Shown: positions 1-29,385, counted from the first letter of the stretch. The stretch: 64,000 bases of DNA from Zeus faber (GCA_960531495.1 OY482862.1:18078267-18142266), one strand, 5' to 3'. Numbers and translations are program-made. Notes: generated from the sequence alone by a model not told the origin.

Positions 1-4473
<4,473 letters not shown>

Positions 4474-4686
4474 TTAACTGCACGCAATTAATAAGGCGAC
4501 AGTATACCACTACGGACTACTTGTTTCAAACGGATCTTTTCGCTTACTGGTGCCTTAATCGTAGCAACGTCTGTCGGTTAGCATACTGTACATAACTTTA
4601 AGATATGAGATAAAGGTGTAGCTGTAATTAGGGCTGTTTATGGTTTGAAATCTTTTGACGCTGGTACGGATTAAAGAAAAACGCTA

Positions 4687-5322
<636 letters not shown>

Positions 5323-6850
5323 AATTTAAAATGATGCAGAACAACTGGATTGAAACGTGTCCTATACATGGAAATCTACTCATCCTGAGCCCCCCCAGCT
5401 GTGAGAGAAAGATGCACATGATCAACCTTGTGAATGATGTTTTACATGTTTTATATAGGACAATAGTCTTTTGTATGTTACCCAACTTCTAAAACACATT
5501 GCCTTGAGGTTTTTAATGAGTCTCTCAGAGTTTACATGAAGAGTGTTTTCTAAACAATGCCTATTGTCGTATTGGAAAAACAGATACAGATACCTCACTC
5601 ATCCTTGTGTGGAGACACTGCTAACTTGACAGAGCAGTGTGTTTGTTGTATGGCATGGTCAGAATGTACCTGTGACCTGGGTTTGACTGTTAAACCGTTG
5701 TATGAGCTCCTGATTGATTTGATTTGAGCGATTGATGATTGAGTTGGCATCATCCTGTCAATGACAAGCTAATCAATGGTACACGACCTTTCATCAGTAT
5801 AAATAAAGCCCTCTTGGTCAGAATTAGGGGCAGACTGGTCAGAACACTGCTTCGGAGCAGCTCGGAATCTTTCTCTTTATTCTGCAGAATAAATATCTCT
5901 AATACTCTGTTTTGTTTTCCTGTGGCTGGCAGATTAACCTCACCAGCCACGCAGGACAATTTCTCCAACACAGCTATGAATACATTACAGAACACCGTTA
6001 TGAATATAACTACCAACCGGGTAATAACGACGCTGTTCAAATGTACAGTTACCCATTGAATGAGGTACACGCGGTGTAATTCATACAGTAATCCGTCGGG
6101 TGCAGGAAATATAATCGGGTTTGTTCATCAGAACTGTGGTGGAATAAATTAACAAAGCTTCACTGTGTTCCCAGAGGACACAGTGAATGATGCGTCGCTC
6201 ACACAAATTAACCCACAAAGACGGGAAGTAGACGACACTGTAGGACTAACACTAATAACGGAGAAAAATGTACGATCACGTTGCTTCAAGCTGGAATGCA
6301 TCATCCTGAAATAATGACCTTTCCTGGAAATGCCAATGATTTTGTCTTCCCGGGAATTCAATTGGGAATGTACATGTAGGGCGTAATTTAAAGCGGAAAA
6401 AAAAACAACAACCCAGCAACAACATCAAAATAATAATATCATTAGCTCTACCATTAACGTGTCCTTTTGTTTATTAAATTACAAGTAATCAAGGAGGCCC
6501 TTGGTAATTATGAAGAAGGCTGTTGCAGAGACCACGGCCATGGATCAAGGTAATGGCTGGAGACCAAGATGCATCACTCCGGGCCAGCGAGCGGCTCCAT
6601 GGTGGCGTTCATCAGCGCTGCGCTAACACATCACTGTAAGTGGACACTTCCAGGAAGAAACCCTAATGCTTATCAGAATATACAACCCATCACCATCAGT
6701 GGAATTTAAGAACATTCAGTGAGGACATTTCATGCCAGTGGAGGTAGAAATTATACCACTGGCTGGACAAATAACAATGAAAAATGTGATTACATAGTTT
6801 GGGAAAAATGCCACAGAGTTTGTCTGCATACAGAACTCACATAAGAAGTG

Positions 6851-6851
6851 G

Positions 6852-6882
<31 letters not shown>

Positions 6883-6905
6883 TGCGTGTGTGCGCGCGTG
6901 TGTGT
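6851..6905. repeat. (GT)n microsatellite, interrupted
   Basis: About 55 bp of GT repeats with GC and AT interruptions, inside a tanc1 intron. Confidence 0.95.
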
Positions 6906-7505
6906 CACACACAGTGCTGATCTGGTCTCAAATTGAATGGCCAAAATCCTTTCTGACGATCTTCTTTCCCGACAAGAAAGACGATACCTTGTTTTCTCTT
7001 CAATATTAAAATAATTAATATAATTCAATCGTGACGGAAACTGATCAAATTAAATAAAAATAATATTTATTCTAAAATCTGAATGTTAATTCTGCAGTTC
7101 ATAAAAATATGTTTCCAGTATTCTATGCTGGTTAGATGACTTTACCTGGACTAAAATGGTGTCACCTTAACTTTTAACTATAATGAAAGACTACTTCAAG
7201 ATGACTATGGAACTGTGGGAGGATTAAGTGTCTATGGAGGTTGGGGGGTCACACAAATTCTCTGCTATGGTCAATACAACAGTCATGGTTGCCAGCTTTG
7301 GGATTTATTTGCTCACAGTGGGCTTCTTTTGCTCTCGGTGGGGTTCGAGCGGTCTCAAGGCAGGAAATCTATGCATGACCTGGCAACCCTGCACTTAACG
7401 CAACTCTATCGCCCTCCTGGAGGGCGCACGCTGCAGCCCACATACAGGAGCCTTTATTTCCATCAGAACAGAGGGCTTCAGCTTCAGAGAGCAGCGATGA
7501 CAGAG

Positions 7506-7535
7506 GGTCATTTATCTGTTAACTGATAAATGACC
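7506..7535. repeat. Small hairpin (11-bp arms)
   Basis: GGTCATTTATC and its exact complement GATAAATGACC, separated by 8 bases. Confidence 0.8.
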
Positions 7536-7708
7536 TTCTGATCTGATCAACTGTGACCAAAGAAAACAGTCGAATATCACAGACTACCGAGCATGTCTAC
7601 TCGGCGTGAAAGTTGAACGTGAAATTGAGTTGAAATCAAGCGTTTCAAAGTTATTTACAGTTTGATTTTGCGTCGCTGATACTGTAGCTATTATTTTATC
7701 TATGTTTA

Positions 7709-8038
<330 letters not shown>

Positions 8039-8125
8039 TCACTTTTCCAAACTCAATAAATAAACATGCGGCACACACCCTGATACACAGGGTAGTAATG
8101 GAATGGAGGGACGCAGGCAGCCTTA

Positions 8126-8254
<129 letters not shown>

Positions 8255-10842
8255 TCAAGACGAGGTGTTGTAATTAATTACGGTGTAGGAAGGCAGACAT
8301 AATTCATCCATGTACAGAATTGATATTTTCACAGATATGTTCCCTCCCACAGTATATGCAATGATAATAACTATCAGTCGCTAATCATCCTCTCACACTG
8401 TAGCCTGATTGAGCAGACACCAGGGACCTTCTGCCTCACTCGAGCCCTTAATCTGTCCCTTTTACAGCCATATAATTTGCTTGGCTGAGATATTCAGTCA
8501 CAAGAAAAGAGTGGAGAGGCTTGTTTTTTGGCGCCATTATTGATTAATATTCCCACCAATGTGCGTGTGATTAGGCTAAAAAACTGTCTAGACTGTCTCG
8601 CTTTGGCCTTACCTAACGAGTCCGGTGGAGTGTCTGAGTGGGGAGGGGGGCTCAGCAGAATACAATCTTTGCCTTCTCTTTTCTATCGCTCACTGTTGCT
8701 CACTCTGGTGTTAATTAACGCAGAACTTCATTAAAAGGCCATGCATGATTGGAGTTCAATTTGATTGGGTAGACTCCTCACTTTGTGTTTGTGTGTAAGA
8801 GTGTGCTCTCTTCTAAAGGACGAGGCGATGCAGTATTTTATTTTATTTTCTTCTACTTCTGCATTCCGCCATGCACCACTTTCAGTCCTTCGTTCCCAAC
8901 GACAGTGTTGGACTTACATGAAAAGCCAGAGCATAATGGTGCCGCAGGTTGTTGGTGAGCAGAAGTGAGACCGAAGCACCGCGGTAACGACAAAGGAGAG
9001 CCGCGGTGACATCATCCAGATAATAGGAGCGAATTCCAACGGTTGCTAACAAGGGTGCGCAGGCTCTTGAATCACAATTAGGTGGCATCGCTGGAGCACA
9101 TTAGCTTGTCTCACGGGGCACAGAGGCCAAGGCAGGAAACAAGAAGGTTTTTCTGCAGATTGCAGCTTCCTCTGCAAACTAATTTAAGCTTGAGTGAAGA
9201 CACAACAGAATACTCGTTAATATTCTACATGGCCGCATGTATTATTCAAAGTGTTGTAGCCGATTTGTTCCTCACTTAAAAGAAGTCAAAGTTTGGTCAT
9301 TTCTCTACCTTTTCCATCAAGGATGACCAGTGTTTGTGAATCAAATTATGAGATTGAGTTATCATATTGTTATAACCGCAGCCAACTACAGTGGATTTGA
9401 GCTTCATAGAAGCTCCCGTAAAGCAGCACAAGGCGATACATTTCTCATTTGTTCAGTGTCCGGCCCTTTCCTGATCATTATCACCAAACCTGAGCTAACC
9501 TGACAGGAGCGGAAAGCCAGGATGCATGGCGACGCTCCCTGTACTGCTGCCAAACACCCAGAGCTTAGCACCAAAGGAAGAAATATTAGCTGTCAGCGTC
9601 TGTTCTTAGATGGAGGAATAAAATCTGTTTGGCTTGCAGCAAAGGTCCGTGTAGGTTACAAGATAGTCCCTGTAAATGGCTCTGAGCGGATAACAAACCA
9701 GGGGACGGATCAGTTGGCTGACACAATTAGAACAAATACGAGGGGGGAAAGTATGGATGATTCCTCTGGAGGCTGAGGAGCAGCTCCGCAGCAGAACTGA
9801 CTCATGCTGAACTTATTGATGAGGATTTTCTATTTCGTTCACGACACAAACAATGCTCCGAGGACTACGTTTATAGGGCAGAGCAGTTCAAACTGCAGGT
9901 GTTTACAATTCGGAGCCACGCGCACGAGACGGCAATCCGCAGCCAAACAAGATGATTATTTCTCAAAAATGAGTCCTCTGTGCAGTAGCTTTTTTCCAAG
10001 CTTTACCTGACAAGTCTTTCTGCGCACAGGGCTGAATCTCGAGCACATCTTTTCTACCATTAGCCAATTATGATTCAAAGACCATCCATCCATCTATTGT
10101 TGACAGAAAGACTGCAACGGGCTCCATCGAATGAAGATGTGCACCGATTGTTCAGCCTGTCATGTGGACTTTTTTAAAAATATAATCTTTTGGATGATTC
10201 ATCTTAACAGCAAAATCTTTACAACAAACATAAACTAAAATCTCCTCAATGAATGCCTGCACCTTGACTCTAAGGGGTTGTAAAAACGCCTCGGCGACAC
10301 AGCAGTGTAGTGGCATGCACAACGTGGCTAACGTCATGACGACTGACCTTTAGGAATGATAACCCTCATAACATGTGGTGGAAAGAATTGTGAGCTGAAA
10401 AGAGAATTCATCTCGACCACGTTTTGCTTTTTCAATTTGTCCATGACAACGTTCGCCCGAAGATGCACGGTTGACCGCACCACTCAAATAGCTTGGAAAC
10501 GATTTCAATCTGCAACGCGGACTGAAATGTCTGACGTAGCTTCACGGATAATTACATTTGATCTCGATTTAAATTAAAATCTTAGTATGTTGCATATTTT
10601 TATTAATCAACATCCTTTTGGCAGTTGTGCAGCAAAATGCAACAGTGCAAGGATGCAGCGTCCCTTTACATTTACAGTATAAAAACTCAATGCTTCATTA
10701 TTATTACTACTACAACTGGAGATGAAAGGAACACAAAGCGACAGTTCTTTGATTAAATCTGTAAACATGCTGGTGGAACCGCCACTACATAACAAATAAT
10801 TATTCAATATTGAATATTTTCAGGGTTTAAGATAAATGTGGG

Positions 10843-10881
10843 CCACTATTACTTCCACTATTACAGTGGAAGTAATAGTGG
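10843..10881. repeat. Perfect hairpin, 17-bp arms, 5-base loop
   Basis: CCACTATTACTTCCACT is followed by ATTAC and the exact complement AGTGGAAGTAATAGTGG. Confidence 0.9.
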
Positions 10882-10949
10882 TTTTCCCTTGTCCTCTTTA
10901 CATACAGTACTTTGTATCTGCAAAGCGAGGGCCCGGCAACAAACTCTCT

Positions 10950-12142
10950 GGCCCTGTTTAGACCTGGCATTAACCTGCTTCTTGGCTGCTCCGATCACAA
11001 GTGGACAGCTCTAAGTACAGGCGTAAACGTACCCGAGACGCGCTGAGATCCTATCGCTCAGACCACATTCAGAGGTGGTCTGGGCCGCATATGGCCACAT
11101 TCTTTACTCAACTGACATCCTCTGCGTAAGCGGAACTTTGTACTCAACTCGCGCCAACGGCATGATAATAAATAAGACATTCTGTGGTCTGGAAATTGAG
11201 AAAGTCTCACCGTTACAGAAGTGCAGGATTTATTATTTACAAGTTAAGTATTTACACAAAGACATCCAGTTTTAACTAAATTAAGTCCCATAGCAACGGA
11301 AAGCAACGGGGCGCCGTGGCTGACGCGGCGCAGGACACAGGTTTTTTGTTTCGTTCAATTAGAAAACGGAGGAAAACAAATACATTTAAAATAAAATGTT
11401 TTGTTTTAATTTGGAGACGCGGCAACCGGCACGCACAGTGGACACATCGCACGCACATCACTCCCTCTCCATTATGCAGTGATCCAATGTGGAACGGAGC
11501 ATTCCTTTGGTTGTGTTAAATTTTTTTGTTTCATACAAGTAGGAAACGGACGAAAATAAATACATTGTTTTGTTTGGCGACACGGGGAACGGGGACGCAT
11601 AGTGGACCGGAGATCGCTCCCCCTCGTACCGTCCCGATACAAGGCGGAACGGGAGAGTCCAGTAACTCAGTTGTCTTTTTAAAATGTTGTTTTATACAAG
11701 TAGAAAACAACCGAAAATAAATACATCTAAAAAAAAAACACAGGGAATCCGGCGAGGCGTGTATGGCGCACCGCTGTCTAGAGGGGAAAAAACTCCACTC
11801 CAGTTCTTTTGAGTTTTTTGATTTTCCATCAAGTAAGAAAATCTGCGCACAGTACCCACGGCACCAACATTTCAGTCAGTATTGTTTAGATTTTTCCTGT
11901 GTACCAAGGTGATCACATTTGGCCTTTGCAAATGGAAATGATGTACAGGTTTTTGCATATTGTTTTTGCGTATTTTCATACAGAGTGGGGAAGTGAGATC
12001 CGATCACAAGCGGTTACTCGAGACGCATGTGAGACGCATTCTAATGCCAGGTGTGAACAGACGTACGATCACAAGCGGACGAGCTGTCCGCTTGTGATCG
12101 GATCACCCAAGACGCATGTTAATGCCAGGTGTAAACCGGGCC
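10950..12142. mobile_element. 1.2-kb DNA element with long inverted ends and internal tandem units
   Basis: The left end GGCCCTGTTTAGACCTGGCA and the reverse complement of the right end GGCCCGGTTTACACCTGGCA are nearly the same. The similarity continues through ATTAACxTGC and CCGATCACAAG for about 60 bp. The right end has a nested 15-bp-arm hairpin at 12066-12100. The interior contains about three diverged tandem units of roughly 190 bp (recurring words: gaaaataaatacat, gttttgttt, cacagtggac). No transposase is present. The flanks share only TCT (ctctct before, tctgatg after), so a 3-bp target duplication is possible but unproven. It is a non-autonomous DNA transposon; a partial relative lies at 23160-23485. 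Confidence 0.7.
12066..12100. repeat. Hairpin in the right end of the 10.95-12.14 kb element
   Basis: CGATCACAAGCGGAC, a 5-base loop, then the exact complement GTCCGCTTGTGATCG. It doubles the terminal word of the element. Confidence 0.9.
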
Positions 12143-12289
12143 TCTGATGAACACCAGATCGGACTTTGAGGATTAATGGTCCTTCGCTTCTACTTCTGGA
12201 AAATTGCTTCACTTGGATCCCCCGGTTCACCTTATCCATTTGGTTTAAAGCCAAAATACGGGCTTTACAGGCTGACTGGCGCATGCAGC

Positions 12290-12386
12290 CTTTAGTGTTA
12301 TTGCCTATCTGTCCTGATGTCTGCTGTAATACTGCAATTTCCCTCCAGGGGTGAATAAAGTACCTATCCATCCATCCATCTATCTG
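12290..12386 (+). mobile_element. LINE-type 3' tail with (TCCA)n end
   Basis: The stretch ends ccaggggtgaataaagtacc followed by tatccatccatccatctatc. This poly-A-signal-like word plus short tandem tail is typical of the 3' end of teleost non-LTR retrotransposons. The upstream limit is unclear (similarity may begin near 12200). Confidence 0.55.
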
Positions 12387-12410
12387 AACTGTAGTTTATA
12401 TGAACGGTTA

Positions 12411-15331
<2,921 letters not shown>

Positions 15332-16339
15332 TTAGGAGCCACAAAGAATCCCCCTGAGCATGCTGCAGAGCAGCTGAATTAGTTACTGGCTTAGTCTTTG
15401 CCAAAGTAGGTCCAATGAATTCACAATTTAACTGGAAGGTATTTAAACTGGTTTGCTACTGCCATATTTCTGCAGGAAACTAATGAATGAGCTTGATTGG
15501 TATTAAGTCCTGCGTTCGTGGCCACCTCCTCCCAGTGCTCAGAAGTAAGGCTGTGGGGATGTGCTCCACTTCACTGCAGTAACTAAGCCAGTCTCTGGAA
15601 CACAGCTTCTTCCAAAGCCCAATTTATACTTGGTCGCTCAGCAGAAATAATGTAATTTCAACAGAAGTGGCTTCATCAAACCATTTTTGCATACCTATAG
15701 GGTTTTCTGATGTCGCAGTACATCGACAAGCCATTATGCAGTGCGACTGACTAAGTTGCCTTCAAACTAGAAATCACAGACCACTTACCTAACCACTAGG
15801 TAGCGAAAGGTGTGGCACCATCAAAAGTGTCAAGGACAAATTAGATTGAACCACTGAAAGGGATAATTAAATTCACTCCGCAGGCAACAATTTTTACTGC
15901 TTTCAGCTGCAATGGATGATAAAATTAGGAGTAATTAATATCTACTGATGAATAAATGTTCAATACAGAAATGTATATTAGTGCTGATGCACAATGTTAA
16001 TAAGATAGGATAGTGTTCTTGCAAACAGCAAGTAATTTACATGACAATTTACAAATAAAATGAACACATTAAGATAACTAATTCTGGCAATTTGCTGGCC
16101 ATCTTGGCCAGAATTAGAAATGTCTTGTGGGGACTCGTACATACAGCACTTTTAGAGAAAAATGTTGTGATTACACATCTACCACTGGTGATGAGACTTT
16201 GATGCATCCATCCCCTACAGTATTAACAGGGTTGCAAAATTGTCTGAACTTAAAAAGGAATGTTTGGGGGGAAAAAAAAAAACCCTTAGACAATTTAGAG
16301 ATTGTCCAATTCATTAATATGTTCCCAAATGTTTCACCA

Positions 16340-16368
16340 GTTAGAGCCAACTCACAGTTGGCTCTAAC
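16340..16368. repeat. Perfect hairpin, 13-bp arms, 3-base loop
   Basis: GTTAGAGCCAACT, loop CAC, then the exact complement AGTTGGCTCTAAC, in the intron downstream of exon G. Confidence 0.9.
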
Positions 16369-16428
16369 CTACAGTAGTGTGCTACCACCAAAACCAGGGA
16401 GCAGTCAAAGATGAGCACATTGACATCA

Positions 16429-20977
<4,549 letters not shown>

Positions 20978-21135
20978 CTTGGCGGCCAGGCGTTTGACGG
21001 CCTCCTCCCGGTGTCTCTGGATCTCTGGGGTGCCGGGGCAGCTGGTGGTCCTTAAGGTGTTGGTGGCACTGGGGGGTGGAGTGGGCTGCGGGGGCTGGCT
21101 GAGCGGGAGCTCAGCTGTCGGCTCCGCGCCGCCGC
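20978..21135 (-). CDS. tanc1: tanc1 exon F: Pro-rich insert in the NTPase region
   Basis: A 158-bp exon, acceptor tcacccag|GCGGC, donor CCAAG|gtggga. It encodes a Pro/Thr-rich variable stretch (PLSQPPQPTPPPSATNT) followed by SCPGTPEIQRHREEAVKRLA, a charged helix leading into the next NTPase segment. Mammalian TANC1 and TANC2 both have a divergent Pro/Ser-rich loop here, between Walker A and the [11 protein letters not shown] block, so low similarity in the first half is expected. It leaves in phase 0. The 522-bp intron towards exon E is AT-rich and otherwise featureless. Confidence 0.9.
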
Positions 21136-24299
<3,164 letters not shown>

Positions 24300-25619
24300 T
24301 CATTATCTTCTCCACATTAAAAAGGATATATATATAGTACTTTATATAAAATATATGTAAAATAATATATGGGTATATTTCTCAGTCCAGGCGATTTTCC
24401 ATTCACTGTGTAATTGCCCCATATCCAGTCCATTCTACTTGAAAAGAGCATCCTTCTCCTTGAAGCTCCCTCACATGCTTGCTGGATAGTCAGGATGAAA
24501 TTACCCAATTTAAAAAGTATGTTCTTAGTATCTTGCTGTAGACTCAGAAGTATCAAACAAACATGGTAAAATACACCAGAACACAGAAAACCCCATGCTA
24601 CCCCCGTGGGGTTGGGATGTCGTTGAAAGACTTGGACGCATTGTAACTCTTTTTATTCCAATAACTGTAAGGATAGAACAGAACCTATGCGATGTTTGTC
24701 TGGTCTGGGCAGAGTGGAGTGATGGATAGTAGGCCATTGTGCCTTTGAGGCTTTCAGGTAGTGTAGCTGGGTACATGTATGGAAACATGGCTGTGTCATC
24801 CTCGGGCCAAGGGCATTCACAGCCGTTTCTTCTGATTCAGGCTGACAGCGACGCAAGGATAAAGGCAGTTACTACAACCACTTGTCATCAGAGCACATAA
24901 CTAAATGTACCAGGCTACAGTAGAATTCCAGTTTTACCAAGTGCTGCTGCATAACATTCAAAACTCCCCATACAACATATTAGATAATGAGATGGAAGGA
25001 AAACAAGACAGAAAAAAGACCACAGTTCATGTAAGGGCACCCTCAAATGAATCAGCCATGTAGAGGATGTGTGATGGATAAAAAATATCTGTCTTTTCTT
25101 AAATGGTCTCCATGTATTTGGGGGGAGGGAAATCTCAACCTTGCTCGTTGCTCAATTAACTTGCACCAACAAACATTTTGGCAGGAAACTCACCATAGAG
25201 AGAGACATTTTATGAAACATTAATTACGATGCAATTCAGCTCGAGACATATTCTGCAGACACACAGTACAAGAGATGTGTATTAGTGCAACAAGGTCTCT
25301 CATCTGATTGCTGTTCCCTGTGCAACACAATACTATCACCATGGAGACCCATAGCCTCGTGGTCCTGCTCAAGAGGAGAATCAAAACCACTCCTTTCTAC
25401 GTTTGACAGCCTCAGCTGGGAGGGACTGCTTCATTCTCCTCTTTCCCCCTGCATTCTCCATCCCTCACACATAAACTTGCTTGCCTCCGCTCTAGAATTC
25501 ACCACTAATTGGGACCCTCTACTGACAACGGAGCAACTGTCATCAAAGCAACTTAGAAAGGGAAAAAGTAGGCCCTTCTGGACACTACCACTGCCTCAAG
25601 AGGTGTTTAAAACAAAACA

Positions 25620-26395
25620 TACACTGATCCAGAAGTGAATAACATCGATCGTCTCATTCCAGTGGCACCTGTCAAGGGCTGGGATGTATTAGGCCGCAAG
25701 AGAACAGTCAGTTCTTGATGTTGATGTGTTGGAAGTAGGAAAAATGGGAAAGCGTGAGGATCTGAGCCACTTTGACTTGAACTTGACTTTGACAAGGGCC
25801 AAATTGTGATGGCTAGACGACTGGGTCAGAGCATCTCCAAAACGGCAGGTCTCGTGGGGATTTCCTGGTGTGCAGTGGTTAGTACCTACTAAAAGTGGTC
25901 CAAGGAAGGACAACCAGTGAACCGGTGACAGGGTAAAGGGCGCCTAAGGGCTCATTGACGCGCATAGGGCACAAAGTGTGACGCGTCTGGGCCGATCCCA
26001 CAGAAGAGCTACTATAGCACAAATTGCAGAAAAAGTTCATGCTTATTATGATAGAAAGGTGTCAGAAGACACAGTGGATCGTAGCGTGCTGCTTATGGGC
26101 GTAGCTGCTCACGTTTTCTTCATGTGGATGGCTGGGGTTAGAGTCCGATCTAACCGTGCATCTGTGGGGTGCGCTGGAATAACAAGTCTTAACGTTGGGG
26201 GCCCCGCCTCGCAACTTCCAGGACTTAAAGGATCTGCTGCTAACGTCTTGGTGCCAGATACAACAGGACACCTTCAGAGGTCTTGTGGAGTCCGTGCCTG
26301 GATGGGTCAGAGTTGTTTTGGCGGCATGAGGGGGAGCTACACAATATAAGGGGGTTATTAGGGGAGGTTTTATTGTTCTGGCTGATCGGTGTATA
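25620..26395 (+). mobile_element. Tc1-like DNA transposon, internally deleted
   Basis: The right end reads ctggctgatcggtgta, the inverted form of the family terminus TACACCGATCAGCCA; the left end is a degraded tacactgatcc. A transposase start is readable at 25745 ([11 protein letters not shown]), and later pieces match the family (IAQIAEKVHAYYDRKVSEDT at about 26015, then a C-terminal piece near 26190-26290). At least one frameshift occurs early in the gene, and two internal deletions remove most of the catalytic core. A full element of this family is about 1.3 kb or longer. It cannot encode an active transposase. Confidence 0.85.
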
Positions 26396-26926
26396 AGAGG
26401 TAGAAGCACATCTCATGCTCAAAAGAACACGCAAAAAAAAACAAAAAAACAAAAACAAACAAAAAAAAAAACACTTTGCACAAAACATTCCATGCAAAAA
26501 AACATAAACAAGGTCAAAAGTGAGAGTGCAGAACGGCATGCAAACCATCCTGGAATACATCCAAGTAATCCTTAAACCGCACCGTCGCCAAGCAGCTACT
26601 TACTGTACATCTAGCAGAGCAGGTGCTAAGAAAAGCCATCCGCTGGTCTCCCAGCACAGAGCGAGTTAGGCAGGCAGAGAGAGGGGAGTGGGCAGGGCGG
26701 AGGCCATCGGCTAAAGCTCTGGAGAATTCCCCCTCTAAACAGGCTCGACAGTGGGCACCCCAGCGATTCTTCTGCCCCAGTGCTCCTATCCAGGCACACT
26801 GGCAGCATTCAACTGGTGAGTGGCAGGCTTGGCAGTCCTCTCAGAGCATCCACGACATTAAGTGTTCTCTAAATGAAAGCAGCTCTTTACAGGACACACA
26901 GACACACCTCTACGCCAATGTCTTTT

Positions 26927-26928
<2 letters not shown>

Positions 26929-27019
<91 letters not shown>
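26929..27019. repeat. (CA)n microsatellite
   Basis: About 91 bp of uninterrupted CA in the large intron. Confidence 0.97.
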
Positions 27020-27021
<2 letters not shown>

Positions 27022-28020
27022 TGGCAAGCAAGTAATACCGGAGGAAAAAAAGATGGTGATGAAGAAAATGTATAAAAAAAATGAAAAGCAGGGAGATCTG
27101 GTCTTCAAGGTGGGTGATAAGAGCTTGCACTGGGTGGACAAAAAAATGCAGTAATCAATGGTCCTGAGAGAGAGAGGAGACGGTGAGAGAGAGATGCAAG
27201 GCAAATGAAAGGGCGTTGTGAAAATTTGAAAGAATGAATGTAAAAGAGAAAGAGATCGCTGAGAGGGGACATGAAAGAAGCAGGCAACTGATAATGACGG
27301 AGACGGAGCGAAACGGAGGGAATTGAGCTGAAGGTATATGCAGCAACTTAACTCCATCACATCACTCCAGCCAGAGGTCAGCGGAGGAAAGAAGGACCAC
27401 TGCCTTGCTTCCTCGCTTGCACCCATGGAATCTCCAAAAGCTAGACATCACATCTGAACCATCTTAAAATAAATGGGGATAACGCTGAGGAGCCAAATGT
27501 GCTGTAATTAAAACACCAGGAAGACCTCTGTCCTCGTTAGTGCAACAAAGGAAAGCTTAAAAGGTATTTGTGAGTCAGAGTTGCCCGGGTGGTGAAAACA
27601 GCGCACAGTGATTTGCTATTCTTTCAGCATGGTCAGTAACGATTCTTCCTGTTGCATTAATATGCCACTCCACAAACAACAACAAAAAAAAGACAGTTTT
27701 TTAAGTCACACACACACACACACACTTTCTTTCACGGCTAAAAACCTATCCCCAGGGTGCTACCACCCAGCTCCCCTCCCTCCTTGTCTTCTGCTTCCTT
27801 CTGTTGCCCCGGTCTCAGTCCAACCCTTCCCATTCTTGCAGATCACCTTCGCACATCGTCCACGAACGTGACACCTTGAAGCCTGTGTGCTGGCAGTGAC
27901 TTTGAAGCTCTTCACTGGTGTCAGGCTGTATTCTGATGAAAATAAGGCTCCTTTTTCTCCCTCTGGCAGGGCTGCCCTTTGAATCCCACTGTTCTCTGTC
28001 TCCTGTGATATAGAAATATG

Positions 28021-28034
28021 GGGGGGGGGGGGGC
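28021..28034. repeat. G homopolymer run
   Basis: About 13-14 consecutive G following aaatat. Confidence 0.9.
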
Positions 28035-28511
28035 AAGCTCCTATGCTTTGAGTGTTGCCTCCTTTGCCTGAATGTTCGATTTGCTGCATGCACATCCCCC
28101 AATTTTCTCCCCTCCCACCCTTTACCTGCATTGCACCGCTGTAGCCTGCTCCTCTTTCCCTGCCTGAACTTTAGTCCTTGTTTTGCAGTCATACACTCAG
28201 GAAGCTTGTGTGGTTGTTGAAGCAGTGATTATCTTCGTCACTCCTTCTGCAGCCAAAGAATAGTCGTGCGGATTTACCCTGTAACAGCAGTGATTGTGGA
28301 CCGTGCGGTGCTTTACATACAATCGGGCTGGGTCAAAAACAACAAAACATCTATACTGCAAATTGAATCAATTCGGTTGTTTCCATTTCTGAATGGAAAC
28401 TGTAATACTGATACTTTGAATTGAAGATATGTAACCAACCCATTCCCCACTTAAATGAAATGCGTCTCAGCGTCAAGCATATCATCGGGCATCAGCATTC
28501 TCCGTCTCCGT

Positions 28512-28672
28512 CTCGTTCCCGCAGTCTGTCAGTATTCACTACACTAGCCTTCGCAATGGCCACGCCCCCTGACAGTGAAATAACACGGGTCCTCGCTTAT
28601 CGACCAATACGCTTTATGACCTGGTCGTAGGAACGGAACTCGGTCGTTAAGTGAGGAGCACCTGGACTCAGA
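28512..28672. mobile_element. Tigger-like MITE copy 1
   Basis: Contains gggtcctcgcttatcga and, inverted, aggtgctcctcacttaacga. A central near-palindrome cgacctggtcgt-type word and aacggaactcggtcgttaag also match Tc1/mariner-Tigger-type short elements. A second copy lies at 40497-40652. No coding capacity. Confidence 0.6.
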
Positions 28673-29224
28673 AAGGTTTGAATCTCATTGTATGGCACAT
28701 GCAAACACTCCCTTTACAAAGCAAAGAGCACATAATGACTGGATTCTGCGCAAATAAAGTATACGCTGCTTTTCTGGCGACTACGAACATTTGAAAAGCA
28801 CCGTACAATCAATACCTCTCGTGCACCCACCCACACAGACATTCACGCACAGACTGTGAAGTCAGCCACTCAGAGTGACAAGCAGCTCGCCGGGAGCATC
28901 GATAGGACTTCATTGAATTCAACGTTGAAGCCGGTGTCTTCTTTATGAGGTTTCTAAAATATATTTTCAACTAGTAGTAGGTATCGTAACGTTAACCAAC
29001 GTATTTCTTTAACATGTTTTTTGCGAGTTAGCAGGTACGCATTGCATCATGCTCGTGTTTAGCATGCACAATACATTTCTTTGTTGTCTGTCCTGTTTCT
29101 TGTAAACATGTTTCCTGTTTGTGCGCTGTGATTTTTTTTATATGGCCTGCCGAATTAAAGAGAGGACCGTGACTGAAGCCCTCTGGACTTCTTTCCTCTC
29201 CTGCACAATTAATGTTGTTTAATG

Positions 29225-29385
29225 TTGTTGTATATTTTATTTCATAAGATATTTTACACGCAAGAAATATGAGAAACAATCATTAGTGATAACTTACAGT
29301 GTTTCAATAATCAAAACCCCAGCGATATCTGGTCTCATGTCACAATATCAATAGAATATGAATATATCGGCCAGCTCTAAAATAA
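29225..29385 (+). repeat. Dispersed AT-rich repeat, second copy
   Basis: Shares ataagatattttacacgcaagaaa, shortened forms of the 5016-5322 repeat, and ends tatcggccagctctaaa. Confidence 0.45.

Noticed and set aside
25285-25638. 117-codon plus-strand frame (starts MQQGLSSDCC)
   Set aside because: No family resemblance, and its end runs into the Tc1-like element at 25620.
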